In this document: in pieces, positions 36,119-45,264 of the stretch
Numbering within the stretch: the first letter of the stretch is position 1
Layout of the letters: every line of letters starts with the position of its first letter
Assembly: GCA_031292525.1 (NCBI GenBank)
Contig: JARLGY010000044.1
Location: 80,964 to 144,963, forward strand
Length of the DNA: 64,000 nucleotides
Reading direction: 5' to 3'
Source: Flavipsychrobacter sp.
GTDB taxonomy: Bacteria > Bacteroidota > Bacteroidia > Chitinophagales > Chitinophagaceae
Notes under the pieces: model-generated
Databases searched by the model: none
Told to the model about the DNA's origin: nothing
Seen by the model: only the letters and a program-made list of their open reading frames with translations
Program-made: the position numbers and the translations under genes

Positions 36119-38395
36119 TTATGACAAGGTAAGATCTTCTTCGCTGCCAGGTATATTGGAGACATTGATCGTAAACCGTATTTGGACACTAGTGCCATTA
36201 TCCGTGTCAATATCGATCGTGCCTCGGAGGTCGAGTGTCAATCCTTTGATCAGCTCCAGGCCTAGTGAGTTTAGTTCTTCGCCAACCTGCTGTTTGAACC
36301 CTACTCCGTTGTCTGAAATTGACAGATAGATTTCGTTCTTGATTCTTTTTAACCATACAATTATTTCTCCCCTTTTGTGCGCAGGGAATGCGTACTTAAA
36401 AGCATTATTTATTGTTTCATTAACTATCAGCCCTATGGGTATAGCCTGCACAGCATCCAGCTTTATAGTTTCTGTATGTAGTGTTACTTGTATGTATTCA
36501 GGTGAACCAAAGCTTTCTTTCAGGTACTCTACAAATTCAGTCAGATATGTTTTCATATCTACCACCTTAATGTCATCCGACTGATATAGTTTTTGATGGA
36601 TAAGGGACATTGCGTAGATGCGGTGACGACTGTTCTCTATCGCCTTTAGCGCATCATCTTCAAGGTAGGCCGCCTGTGATTCTAAAAGACATATAACCGT
36701 ATGCAGGTTATTCTTTACTCTGTGATGCACTTCTTTTATAAGCCATTCTTTTTCTCTTACTAGTTTTTGCAATGCGGTGTTCTTCTCTATTATAACCATA
36801 TTCACTTTCTGTTTTTCCCTATACCGTCGGTATTGCATTCCTATAACCAGTATAAACAGAATTATTGCTGCCAAAGTCACATTTCGGGTTAGCCGGGCAT
36901 TTTTAAGTTGTACCTGGTCTAATGTGGCATTTTGTGTTAAAAGTTTAATGTCATCGTCTTTCTTTTGCGTTTCATACTTCACTTGCAATTGTTGTATTTG
37001 CTTACTTTTTTTCTCTGTAAAAAGCGAGTCCTCTAGTGCTTTATATTCCAGCAAATGGGTAAATGCTCCCTTATAATCTTTCCGGGCTGAGTCTAGCCTA
37101 TACCATAGATGCAGGTTGATCTCTCTAAATTTAGGTACATGGGCTTTCTCGATAAATTGTTGGTTAGCTACAAGGCAGGCTGCGGCTTTATCATAATCTT
37201 TAATGGAAAAATAATAACCAATAAGAACAGGATAGGAATACGCGATGTTGAATTTACTTACGCCTGGTTGGTTGATTAGATTTATTAATTCTGCTGCATA
37301 CTTGGCCGCTTTTTCGCGTTGCTGCAATTTTACCAGGATGCCTAGATAGGAATATTGAAATTTTATTTTGTCGTTAACGATGCGTAATGCACTGCTATAC
37401 GATCTGGCAACTTCATCTAGCACCTCAAGTGCATCTTTATTTTTGTTTAAGACTGATAAAGAACCGGCAAGGTTTATGGAGATAGAAAGGACGGAAGATG
37501 TGTCCGCATTTTTTTTTGCTATTAACAAAGCATCTTTCAGATATGGTATGGCTTGGGTTCTCTGATCAAGATCTTCCAATGACATTGCAATTATGTTGTT
37601 AACCTCACAATAAAGGGAAGTTGAATCCTTCATCTGCTTACATATCTCTAGTGCTTTAAACTGGTACTGTAAACAATTTTCGTAGTCTGCCTGTACGAAG
37701 TAATAGATTCCCAATAAATTATATAGTCTTTGTAATTTCTTATAGTTGAGCGCTGTTAACATTTGGCGACTTTCATTCAAAGATTTTAGTGCAAAAGGGA
37801 AATTCCCGGTAGACAGATACATTTCTCCTTGGTCTTGAAGTGTTAATGCTTCTTCTACTTTGTTGCCACACTGTTTAAAAAGCATTACCGCCTGCTTGAT
37901 TTCATTGGCTTTAGAAGCGATCTCTTTTGGATTTTCCGCATCGTAGTAAACAAATAGCGCCTTGTGGGCATTGGCTATCAAGCACTTGTCAGGGCTGTTT
38001 TTAAGCAGCTCAATTGCTTTAATTATAGAAATCTGTGCTTCTTGCGATGGCCCCTTCACCTGCAGCAAAATACCCTTTTCAAGTAAAATATGCCCCTCAG
38101 CTTCGCCCGACTTTAGTTTTTCATTTAATTGTTCAGCTTTGCTGATCCAAAGCGCTGCAAGGTTAAGATCGTTCTGACTCTTGCCGGGGTTTTTAATAAG
38201 GTAATCAGCGATCTGTAACTGATAATTAATTAGCTCGGCATCTGAGTGGCTTTCTGCTAAAGATTTTTGTAGGGAAGTGAGATCTTCACCGGTGTACACC
38301 TGGGAAAAAACAGGTTGGCAAAAGAAGCAAAAGATCACCGCAAGCAGTTTTGCAAATGAAGTGAGTCGTGTTTCAATCTTCATGTTATTGACCAT
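36119..38395 (-). CDS. TPR-containing sensor histidine kinase (HisKA_2 type)
   Basis: A 758-residue kinase. A signal peptide is followed by a periplasmic helical region with several TPR-like repeats (about 40-450), one membrane helix (LAAIILFILVIGMQY, about 510-525), and a HisKA_2 domain with phospho-acceptor in EVHHRVKNN (about 555-563). The HATPase domain includes NETINNAFKYAFP and SDNGVGF. It is divergent from the receptor gene at 38725, whose promoter looks sigma-54 dependent. No response regulator adjoins it, so the orphan REC-AAA+ regulator at 46460-47833 is a plausible partner (inference). A second ATG at 38383 would give an equally good signal peptide. Confidence 0.88.
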   Translation of the reverse strand: MVNNMKIETRLTSFAKLLAVIFCFFCQPVFSQVYTGEDLTSLQKSLAESHSDAELINYQLQIADYLIKNPGKSQNDLNLAALWISKAEQLNEKLKSGEAEGHILLEKGILLQVKGPSQEAQISIIKAIELLKNSPDKCLIANAHKALFVYYDAENPKEIASKANEIKQAVMLFKQCGNKVEEALTLQDQGEMYLSTGNFPFALKSLNESRQMLTALNYKKLQRLYNLLGIYYFVQADYENCLQYQFKALEICKQMKDSTSLYCEVNNIIAMSLEDLDQRTQAIPYLKDALLIAKKNADTSSVLSISINLAGSLSVLNKNKDALEVLDEVARSYSSALRIVNDKIKFQYSYLGILVKLQQREKAAKYAAELINLINQPGVSKFNIAYSYPVLIGYYFSIKDYDKAAACLVANQQFIEKAHVPKFREINLHLWYRLDSARKDYKGAFTHLLEYKALEDSLFTEKKSKQIQQLQVKYETQKKDDDIKLLTQNATLDQVQLKNARLTRNVTLAAIILFILVIGMQYRRYREKQKVNMVIIEKNTALQKLVREKEWLIKEVHHRVKNNLHTVICLLESQAAYLEDDALKAIENSRHRIYAMSLIHQKLYQSDDIKVVDMKTYLTEFVEYLKESFGSPEYIQVTLHTETIKLDAVQAIPIGLIVNETINNAFKYAFPAHKRGEIIVWLKRIKNEIYLSISDNGVGFKQQVGEELNSLGLELIKGLTLDLRGTIDIDTDNGTSVQIRFTINVSNIPGSEEDLTLS

Positions 38396-38564
38396 TTAGC
38401 ATTGTGATATTTTTGGAGTATTTAAATGCATAGCGGTACCCTTTAAGCATTAAAATTTGATTTGTAATCTTTGATGTGGCAGCTGCTGAGAAGCGATTTT
38501 ATAATCAATTATCTAAATGTAAATGTGCAAATAAATTGGCACATTAAACCAATATATTATTGGA

Positions 38565-38677
38565 GGCGAAATGTCGTTTCTAGCTTCGTCGAATTGCGAT
38601 ATTTAGTTAGATGAATTATTTATTTATTAAAATAAGTAATTGATTTGCAATAGATTATGTTTTGGCACCGAATTCGC
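38565..38677 (+). promoter_or_regulatory. Sigma-54-type promoter with paired activator sites (receptor gene)
   Basis: Two 15-bp sites, read on the minus strand, are AAACGACATTTCGCC (38579 to 38565) and TAACTAAATATCGCA (38609 to 38595), 30 bp apart. Fifty-four bases after the second begins TGGCAC-CGAAT-TCGC (38663-38677), with GG and GC at the 12-base offset required for -24/-12 promoters. The gene starts 48 bp further on. The same layout recurs at three other promoters in the window. The rest of the 329-bp gap between kinase and receptor shows nothing else certain. Confidence 0.75.
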
Positions 38678-38724
38678 CTCTGACGGGTGCAGTAAGGGGA
38701 CTATCCTTACCATCAAAGAAAATT

Positions 38725-41199
38725 ATGTGCCGCTTTAACACACGAAGAAAACTTTTTTTACTCAGTATTTTTTTTCTCTTACTCCTAATCCACGCTACCA
38801 GCTTATCTGCCCAAAACGTTCAGGCAATTAGTAGAGTAACCGGCACATTAACTAATGAGAGTGGCAAGCCTATGGATTACGCAACGGTAAGCTTGATTCG
38901 TATCAAAGATTCAACTATCGTGAAGGGAACACTGACCAATGAAAACGGTATATACGATCTGGGAACCATCCCAGCTGGGGCGTACCTGGTAACGGCCACT
39001 TCCATTGGATTTAATAAAGCAAGCAGTAACCCTTTTACTGTTAAAGAGCCATTGATAAGTATTATGGTACCAGTAATTATTATGCACAGCAGCAGCAATT
39101 CATTGGGCACGGTAGTAGTTACTGCATCCGCACCTTTAATTGAGCACAGACCTGATATGACTGTAGTAAATGTTGCAAACAGCGTACTCGCAGCTGGTAA
39201 CACAGCGCTTGAAATACTTGCTAGGGCTCCAGGTGTGACGCTCGATCAGGATGATAATATAAGCCTGAGAGGGAAAAAAGGAGTGACTGTAATGATAGAT
39301 GATAAGCTTATGTACTTATCCCCTGCACAACTGGCAACCCTGCTAAAGTCAACCGACGGTACAACGATACAGTCAATTGAAATCATTACTAACCCATCTG
39401 CAAAATATGATGTTTCTGGAAGCGCAGGCATCATCAATATTAAACTAAAGAAGAGCAAACAGTCTGGCACAGACGGTAATTTTACTGTAGGCACAGGGTA
39501 CGGCAATTCCTGGAAAGACAATCAAACGTTGTCATTAAATCATAAGGAAGGTGATTTAAATTTATATGGCAGTTTGAGCCATTACGATGTCAGGTATGAT
39601 AATGATATGCTTATTAACAGGGTAGTTACAGATTCGGCAGGTAACAAAAATTATTTTAAACAGATATCTTACTCTCCGGCCACTATTCACGTTAATAGTT
39701 ATCGTCTTGGCGCAGATTACGATATCACGAGCAATAATACTGCAGGGGTGTTGGTGAATGGTTACTTTAATAGCGCAAGTGAACATATAGCCAGCCGGAC
39801 AAATATTGGCGACTCTCCAAATGGAGTAAACTCCTACCTGAATACATTTTCACAAATCAGCAATACTTACAATAATTTTGCATTAAACCTGAATGATAAA
39901 GTAAAGCTGGATACATTCGGCCAGTCGCTAGCTATTGACCTTGATTATTCTAGGTTTAATAACGGTCAGCAATCGCAGCATAATACGTTCTATTTTAATT
40001 CGGATGGCAGTACTATGTTGACGCCTGGTTACCTACGGCAGCAATCACCATCGGCTATTTCTATATATACGGCCCAGGCTGATTATACTTATCCAATCCG
40101 TAAAAACCTGAAGTTGGAAACAGGGGCGAAATTCAGTGACGTAAAAACAGATAATAACTTAGCAGCGCAGCAACAGTTAAATGGTTCTTATGTGAATGAT
40201 AGTACCCTTAGCAACCATTTTGTTTATACCGAAAAGATTGGTGCTGGCTATGTTAATCTTACTAAAGCCTTTGAAAAAACAAATGTCGCCGTTGGATTGC
40301 GCGGGGAATATACAACGTCGGATGGCAACCTGCTGAATAATAATTATGTTGTTAAACGTAATTACTTCGATCTGTTCCCTAGCCTGTTTATTAACCACAC
40401 TATAAGTGATAAAAACGAAGCACGATTTTCATATAGCCGACGAATAGATCGTCCTGCCTATGATAACCTCAATCCCTTTGTCTATTACCTGGATCAATAT
40501 ACTTATGCGAAAGGTAATCCCTTCTTGAACCCACAATACACTAATAGCTTTGAATTGAGTTATACCTATAATAGGATGATAAATGTGAGCTTAAACTATA
40601 GCCATACCAATGACCGCATGACTACAGTATTACTAACCGACCCGGTAAGCGCGGCTACTTATCAAACCAGCATCAATCTGCAAACAGAAAATGCTTATAC
40701 CCTTAGTATAAACGCACCGTTCACTATCAGCAGCTGGTGGAAGATTAATGCTGATGTTAATGGGTTTTATTTCAACTTTAGATCAGACACGCTGCTTGGC
40801 ACAAATGTAAGTAAAGGTAAAGCGGCTTACCAGGCCAAATTGATACAGACTTTTCTGTTTTCGAAGAGCTTTAAGGCAGAGTTAATGAGCCGCTATTCAT
40901 CTTCATTATATGAGGGAATTGCCTTTATTAGCTCAAGGTATTCAAACGATGCAGGAATAAGCTATTCCTTCGCAGGAAAGCGTGCGAATATCAAATTATC
41001 TATGAGCGATATTTTCAACACACTGAAAGACCACATCCTTACCGATTATCAGATAAATAATATCGATTTAAGGCAAAAGCGCGAAACAAGGATAACACGG
41101 CTAACTTTTACGTACAATTTTGGGAGTGACAAAATAAGATCGAATTCGCATATAACCGGGATGGATGACCTTTCTGGAAGAGTTAAAGGGAGTAATTAA
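38725..41199 (+). CDS. TonB-dependent-receptor-like outer-membrane beta-barrel protein
   Basis: An 824-residue outer-membrane protein. After a signal peptide (to about LSAQ) comes a carboxypeptidase-regulatory-like beta-sandwich (VTGTLTNESGKPMDYATVSL), then a plug-like domain (LEILARAPGVTLDQDDNISL and MIDDKLMYL), and a barrel of the outer-membrane beta-barrel family (RFSYSRRIDRPAYDNLNPF, YTFNYGF-like end). Such proteins import large or scarce solutes using TonB energy, but this branch has no partner SusD here. I chose ATG 38725 because it gives a proper signal peptide; longer frames start with non-ATG codons inside the promoter. It has the best sigma-54-type promoter in the window. Confidence 0.85.
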   Translation: MCRFNTRRKLFLLSIFFLLLLIHATSLSAQNVQAISRVTGTLTNESGKPMDYATVSLIRIKDSTIVKGTLTNENGIYDLGTIPAGAYLVTATSIGFNKASSNPFTVKEPLISIMVPVIIMHSSSNSLGTVVVTASAPLIEHRPDMTVVNVANSVLAAGNTALEILARAPGVTLDQDDNISLRGKKGVTVMIDDKLMYLSPAQLATLLKSTDGTTIQSIEIITNPSAKYDVSGSAGIINIKLKKSKQSGTDGNFTVGTGYGNSWKDNQTLSLNHKEGDLNLYGSLSHYDVRYDNDMLINRVVTDSAGNKNYFKQISYSPATIHVNSYRLGADYDITSNNTAGVLVNGYFNSASEHIASRTNIGDSPNGVNSYLNTFSQISNTYNNFALNLNDKVKLDTFGQSLAIDLDYSRFNNGQQSQHNTFYFNSDGSTMLTPGYLRQQSPSAISIYTAQADYTYPIRKNLKLETGAKFSDVKTDNNLAAQQQLNGSYVNDSTLSNHFVYTEKIGAGYVNLTKAFEKTNVAVGLRGEYTTSDGNLLNNNYVVKRNYFDLFPSLFINHTISDKNEARFSYSRRIDRPAYDNLNPFVYYLDQYTYAKGNPFLNPQYTNSFELSYTYNRMINVSLNYSHTNDRMTTVLLTDPVSAATYQTSINLQTENAYTLSINAPFTISSWWKINADVNGFYFNFRSDTLLGTNVSKGKAAYQAKLIQTFLFSKSFKAELMSRYSSSLYEGIAFISSRYSNDAGISYSFAGKRANIKLSMSDIFNTLKDHILTDYQINNIDLRQKRETRITRLTFTYNFGSDKIRSNSHITGMDDLSGRVKGSN

Positions 41200-41278
41200 T
41201 AAAGTATCTATGATAGCTTAGAGTAGGGAATAAATACCTGACAGACTTATGACAGAGCTTATGTTAAATATATTTAAT

Positions 41279-41313
41279 GATAAAGCCGCCTTCTGTCAAA
41301 AGGCGGCTTTATC
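41279..41313. terminator. Bidirectional terminator between convergent genes
   Basis: A 14-bp perfect stem, GATAAAGCCGCCTT and AAGGCGGCTTTATC, with a 7-base loop. It lies 80 bp after the receptor gene and 22 bp after the converging quinone-oxidoreductase-like gene. T tracts are short on both sides. Confidence 0.75.
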
Positions 41314-41334
41314 ATGATGGTATCAATATTATCT

Positions 41335-42315
41335 TCAAATATTAACAATCACTTTTCCATTTGAGGTTCCATCAATTACTGCTTTATATGCCTCTTCAAT
41401 AGTTTCAAATGAATACCCTGTGGGGTCAATAATAGGCGTTAGCTTACCTGCCTCTATCATTGCTGTGGCTTCGCTCATTATCTCACCATGGTGTGCTCTG
41501 TGCTTACCTGTTATTAGCGGAAGTAAGGTAAATACCCCTGAATAGGTGCCACCACGGAAGGATAAAGGAGCAATGCTGTGCGTGCCCCAACCCAGTATGC
41601 TTACCGCATGGCCTACATACACTTTTACCGCTTTGAACGATGCATCTAACGTTGGCCCACCTACTGTATCCAGCACAATGTCAAACCCTTCATCATCTGA
41701 ATGTTTGCTAACGTAGTCTTCCACTGATTCCGAAGTGAAGTCAATAAAAGTTGCACCGAAAGATTCTATTAGCTCTTTTTTAGATGGCCTGTCGGTTGCA
41801 AATACCTTTGCCCCCTTAGCTACAGCTATCTGTACTGCAATATGGCCTACACCGCCAGATCCACCGTGTATCAATACTGTTTTATGTTGGTCTATCCTGG
41901 CCCTGTCAACTAATCCTTCCCAGGCAGTTATAAATCCCAGTGGTATAGCGGCGACTTCGCGCATGGTTAGATTTTTGGGCTTTAATGCAATTAGGTCGGC
42001 ATCAACAGCAGCATATTCAGCTAGCGAACCCTGTACGCCGGCAATCCCGCCGGTCATACCATATACTTCATCACCTGTCTTGAATTTTACTACATCTTTC
42101 CCTACCCCAACTACAACTCCCGCCATGTCTATACCCAAAATTGCCGGTAGTTCAGTCTTCGCGTGGCCCGCTTGACCGCTTTTGATTTTGGTATCCAATG
42201 GGTTTACACTTGCAGCTTTTACTTGTACGAGTATTTCATTATTTTTAGGTGCTGGAAGATCTATATTTTTGATAATAAAAGGTGAACCGTAGTGTTCTAA
42301 GATCAGTGCTTTCAT
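41335..42315 (-). CDS. NADP-dependent quinone oxidoreductase-like (MDR superfamily)
   Basis: This 326-residue medium-chain dehydrogenase/reductase lacks the zinc ligands. The N-terminal catalytic domain (ASVNPLDTKIKSGQ, LGIDMAGVVVGVG) is followed by the NADPH motif VLIHGGSGGVGHIAVQIA. These enzymes reduce quinones or alpha,beta-unsaturated carbonyls. It is the last of five minus-strand genes (tautomerase, thioredoxin-like, SnoaL-like, cupin, this) downstream of a sigma-54-type promoter; gaps of 64-144 bp mean internal promoters are possible. A role in detoxifying reactive electrophiles fits the neighbours but is inference. Confidence 0.88.
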   Translation of the reverse strand: MKALILEHYGSPFIIKNIDLPAPKNNEILVQVKAASVNPLDTKIKSGQAGHAKTELPAILGIDMAGVVVGVGKDVVKFKTGDEVYGMTGGIAGVQGSLAEYAAVDADLIALKPKNLTMREVAAIPLGFITAWEGLVDRARIDQHKTVLIHGGSGGVGHIAVQIAVAKGAKVFATDRPSKKELIESFGATFIDFTSESVEDYVSKHSDDEGFDIVLDTVGGPTLDASFKAVKVYVGHAVSILGWGTHSIAPLSFRGGTYSGVFTLLPLITGKHRAHHGEIMSEATAMIEAGKLTPIIDPTGYSFETIEEAYKAVIDGTSNGKVIVNI

Positions 42316-42403
42316 ATTTTCATTTAGTTGGTTAATAATAAGTTTTAGAAATCAGCTTTTACATTTTTATCACTCCGTAAGGTAGTAATGATACCACCAA
42401 CAC

Positions 42404-42826
42404 TCAAACGAACTTCACACCATATTCATCACATATTTGCCTCACTTGTCTCATGTCAGGCGGCCCGCCCGGTAGCCCAGCAAGCGCAACAAACATTTTT
42501 TCGGCACCACCGGGTACCAGCGTCACCCACATACTGGTATCTTTTATAGCCTTAAACCCATGTGGAACATTTTTAGGCATGAATACCATATCCCCTTTTC
42601 GAAGTACATGCACTTTTCCGTTTAAAGTGACTTCTAGCTCCCCATCGCTAACCACAAACATTTCGACTTCGCGGGAATGAACGTGCACTGGGATTCCTGA
42701 GCCTGCAGGAATCATGCTAAAGATAATTGACATCTTTTCATCAGTATCTTCCGATTTTATTTTTATCGTTTGCCGTCCTCCCATAAGAGCCAGCCCCTCT
42801 GTGCTGCGAATAATTTTGGGTGTCAT
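42404..42826 (-). CDS. Cupin domain protein
   Basis: A 140-residue single-domain cupin. GSGIPVHVHSREVEMFVVSDGELEV is the first conserved motif with metal-binding His residues (split here by the strand turn), and GDMVFMPKNVPHGFKAI the second. The family includes small dioxygenases, isomerases and sensors, so the reaction cannot be assigned. Upstream (42844-42873) there is an interrupted inverted repeat around GCATGC that could be an operator. It lies within the row of redox and small-fold genes following the tautomerase. Confidence 0.85.
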   Translation of the reverse strand: MTPKIIRSTEGLALMGGRQTIKIKSEDTDEKMSIIFSMIPAGSGIPVHVHSREVEMFVVSDGELEVTLNGKVHVLRKGDMVFMPKNVPHGFKAIKDTSMWVTLVPGGAEKMFVALAGLPGGPPDMRQVRQICDEYGVKFV

Positions 42827-42894
42827 GATTTTAGTTCAATTGTAGTTAAAAAGTATTGCATGCATACTTAACTATGTTAATGCAATGGTTTCAA

Positions 42895-43308
42895 TTAACC
42901 CTCCGGCGATATCCGCCTCATAATATCGGCGAATTCGATCCCATCCAGAAATGCAATAACCTGTACGATCTTTCCTTCTTTCATTCGCATATTCCAACAA
43001 TAAGTGGTATTGTAAGGTTTGCCATCTGTCGCTGTCGCGTTGCCACTCCACAAGACTGTTACCATATCATCGTCGGCATAGATACCTGTTACTGTAGGTA
43101 CAATGCGTTTAGCCAAACGGTCATTCAATGGATTAATTACTTCTTCAATAAATTGTTTCTTACTGGTATAAGTTTTGGAAAGAAGAGTACTACCGGCGAT
43201 CGTCCACTGTATGTTATCTACCAGCAGATCAAAAACACTTCCTGTACCGTTTGCCCATTTATTGAAGCCTGCCTCTACAATTGCTTTGTTGTTTTTCATC
43301 GTGTTCAT
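42895..43308 (-). CDS. SnoaL-like / NTF2-like family protein
   Basis: This 137-residue protein has an NTF2-like cone fold pattern: an N-terminal helix (AIVEAGFNKWANG), VFDLLVDNIQWTIAG, and a C-terminal sheet ending KEGKIVQVIAFLDGIEF. Such domains serve as small hydrolases, isomerases or ligand binders; no catalytic residue can be fixed. I chose ATG 43308 (MNTMKNN); longer versions add an unlikely hydrophobic lead, and ATG 43299 is an alternative. Confidence 0.8.
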   Translation of the reverse strand: MNTMKNNKAIVEAGFNKWANGTGSVFDLLVDNIQWTIAGSTLLSKTYTSKKQFIEEVINPLNDRLAKRIVPTVTGIYADDDMVTVLWSGNATATDGKPYNTTYCWNMRMKEGKIVQVIAFLDGIEFADIMRRISPEG

Positions 43309-43452
43309 GTTTTTAATTTGAATTATTGATGCAAAGGTCAAGGTGATCACCGCCATTAACGCTGAAAGCTAGATAACACTCATTAACAAGGTATGTGCAC
43401 TCTTAATGTTGCGTATCATAGATCAATATTCCTGAAGGAGCTACCGTTATTC

Positions 43453-44160
43453 TTAATTGCTACATTTTTTTAAGGCGCTTATTACCCCATCTAGTTGGGC
43501 TACATTCGTCCCATCATAGGTTGTTAGCGAAAAGGTGACGTTCCCAGATTTATCTATCACCATACTTGTAGGGTAACTTGTAATGCCGTATTGATCTATA
43601 ATGTCTGAGCGACCTGCCAGAATAATGAATTTAAAATCTTTACGTTTCAGGAATGCCTTTGCTTGCTCAGTCGGGTCGTATGTTATTGCCACAAACACAA
43701 CGCTGTTGTCATCTTTGTATTTGTCCACAAGGTTATTCAGTTCAGGCATTTCAGCCCTGCACGGCGCGCATCCGGCAAACCAGAAATTCAGGATCACAGT
43801 TTTCCCTTTCAAAGCTTTCAGGTCTATTGATTTGCCCGTTAGGTCAGTACCTGAGAATTCAGGTGCAAGTGAGCCCATCGTTATCTTTTGTTCGGAGGGC
43901 TTTAATTTAACGCTGAGCAGCTTGCCGTCTTTAATATCTGGCACTACAGTGTACTTGCCGCTTTGCATACACTCTGCAAATTGTTTAGCTTCTATCTTAT
44001 TTCCTGCCGTATCAAAATAAATAGTGCTGGCATCCGTGTGCATCATAGTATGAATGCCGGTGTCCTCGGCCCCTAACGGTTGACTGTTTTTTGCAACAGA
44101 AGTATGGCAACTTGAGACGGTAATACAAGCCATAATTATGGCAATGATGAAAATTTTCAT
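43453..44160 (-). CDS. TlpA-like thioredoxin-fold lipoprotein
   Basis: A 235-residue lipoprotein with signal MKIFIIAIIMACITVSSC (lipidated Cys18). An N-terminal region of about 75 residues precedes a TlpA/AhpC-TSA-type thioredoxin domain with active site FAGCAPCRAEMPE (Cys131 and Cys134) and the cis-Pro motif SYPTSMVI. It probably reduces disulfides or peroxides in the periplasm. It follows the tautomerase gene after a terminator-like hairpin, so it may have its own promoter or depend on read-through. Confidence 0.9.
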   Translation of the reverse strand: MKIFIIAIIMACITVSSCHTSVAKNSQPLGAEDTGIHTMMHTDASTIYFDTAGNKIEAKQFAECMQSGKYTVVPDIKDGKLLSVKLKPSEQKITMGSLAPEFSGTDLTGKSIDLKALKGKTVILNFWFAGCAPCRAEMPELNNLVDKYKDDNSVVFVAITYDPTEQAKAFLKRKDFKFIILAGRSDIIDQYGITSYPTSMVIDKSGNVTFSLTTYDGTNVAQLDGVISALKKCSN

Positions 44161-44186
44161 TTTTTTAAATTTGGATTGATTTTTTG

Positions 44187-44218
44187 AAAAATCCCGATAA
44201 GTAGTGTACCGGGATTTT
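44187..44218 (-). terminator. Intrinsic terminator after the tautomerase gene
   Basis: On the minus strand, arms AAAATCCCGGTA and TATCGGGATTTT (one G-U pair) enclose a short loop, and the stem runs into TTTTT. It lies 7 bp after the tautomerase stop and 27 bp before the thioredoxin-like gene. Confidence 0.75.
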
Positions 44219-44224
44219 GATGTG

Positions 44225-44524
44225 TTATCCCTTTACCGGTACAGCCTTGGCCCATTCAGGCCGTGTTACGGGGTGCCCGTTCAGGGTCTCAACTATTTCT
44301 TTTGAGCGGGTAAGTGTTCCTTCAAGCGATTTAGGGCCGGCAAACGGAAGGCCACCAATATGCCAGCCGTCTGTATGGAGTTCCTCTATCAACACCCAAA
44401 CTACTTCCCTAAAGGCTTCAGATCCTTCAAACTTCACCATTACATCTGTAAGTGCAGCGGCAAGGGCATGTTTTTCTTCGGCGCTGAAAACACCGTCAAC
44501 CAGTTTAACATTCACAAATGGCAT
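44225..44524 (-). CDS. 4-oxalocrotonate tautomerase-family protein
   Basis: A 99-residue protein beginning MPFVNVKLVDGVFSAEEK. Pro2 becomes the N-terminal catalytic proline after Met removal, as in the tautomerase superfamily. The length exceeds the classic 62-residue form and suits the longer subfamilies, with VVWVLIEELHTDGWHIGG in the central strand-helix region. It catalyses keto-enol tautomerisation or a related reaction on an unsaturated acid; the substrate is unknown. It is the first gene after a sigma-54-type promoter with two activator sites, and a terminator follows directly. Confidence 0.85.
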   Translation of the reverse strand: MPFVNVKLVDGVFSAEEKHALAAALTDVMVKFEGSEAFREVVWVLIEELHTDGWHIGGLPFAGPKSLEGTLTRSKEIVETLNGHPVTRPEWAKAVPVKG

Positions 44525-44568
44525 AATTGTTCTTTTAGATGATTATCAATATTTGATAATCATGTTAA

Positions 44569-44680
44569 GCCATTTGCATGCCAATGCATAAGACCTTGTT
44601 ATTCAGTTGCTTGTGTTGTTTACGGTACTCTGGGGGAAACTAAATATCGCCGTTTTCTATTGGTAAAACGATATACCGCT
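44569..44680 (-). promoter_or_regulatory. Sigma-54-type promoter with paired activator sites (tautomerase gene)
   Basis: Sites AAACTAAATATCGCC (44637-44651) and AAACGATATACCGCT (44666-44680) are 29 bp apart. The minus-strand promoter TGGCAT-GCAAA-TGGC begins at 44583, 54 bases from the nearer site, with GG and GC at the sigma-54 offset. The predicted transcript would start about 30 bp before the tautomerase ATG. The remaining gap to 44781 shows no gene. Confidence 0.75.
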
Positions 44681-44781
44681 AAAGGCAATTATTGCCTAAT
44701 AAAATCTAGTGGTTATTTTTATTGAAAGGTAATGAGCAAAGCTACACTAAAAAACGTTTTGTTAACCTAAGGTTAGTTTAA

Positions 44782-45258
44782 CTATGGCATTATTGATGGT
44801 TGCTGATCAAGAATATACTTTATTCTGGCTTCTTGTCCCAATGTGTCTGGGGCTGCAAGCAGATTTTTACCGCTGTATTTTGCGTAGGCAGTAATTAGAC
44901 CGGTTGTATTAGTAGATATTTTGACCAACTCCACAGATTTTAGGGAGCCGGGAATTCTTGCACCAAACCAACTTGGGTCATCTTGTTGCCCCCAGGTAAC
45001 TAGCGCCCGTACTTCTCCTGCCGAATGTTTTTTATCGCCTTTTATCGCATTGCTTATGCCCTCCCCGTTGGCATACAAAACAGACATGGTACCATATTTT
45101 TTATTGGCAAACGATGCCATTACTTTTAGGCCCAGTGTATCAAACTTAAAGGTTGCCGGCAATGCAGCCTGATCATTAATTAAGGAGACTTTATCATCGT
45201 GATTGCAAGCTGCTATAGTGAAAGAAGCTGCAAGTAATATCCATACTACGTTTTTCAT
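44782..45258 (-). CDS. Cytochrome P460-like lipoprotein without a haem motif
   Basis: This 158-residue lipoprotein has lipobox IAAC (Cys18). The core, with MSVLYANGEG, EVRALVTWGQQDDPSWFGA and PGSLKSVELVKI, resembles the beta-rich P460 fold of cytochrome P460 proteins, but there is no CxxCH and no cross-linkable C-terminal haem segment. It follows the di-CxxCH P460 gene by only 6 bp and is surely co-transcribed. It may be a partner or a degenerate paralogue that has lost haem; the function is unknown. Confidence 0.65.
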   Translation of the reverse strand: MKNVVWILLAASFTIAACNHDDKVSLINDQAALPATFKFDTLGLKVMASFANKKYGTMSVLYANGEGISNAIKGDKKHSAGEVRALVTWGQQDDPSWFGARIPGSLKSVELVKISTNTTGLITAYAKYSGKNLLAAPDTLGQEARIKYILDQQPSIMP

Positions 45259-45264
45259 GGTGAT

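Noticed and set aside
42856..43329. 157-codon plus-strand frame opposite the SnoaL-like gene
   Set aside because: Cys/His/Phe-rich shadow of a well-supported NTF2-like coding sequence on the other strand.
44217..44591. 124-codon plus-strand frame opposite the tautomerase gene
   Set aside because: It overlaps the terminator, the tautomerase coding sequence and its promoter. The product has no family pattern, while the tautomerase start with Pro2 is typical.
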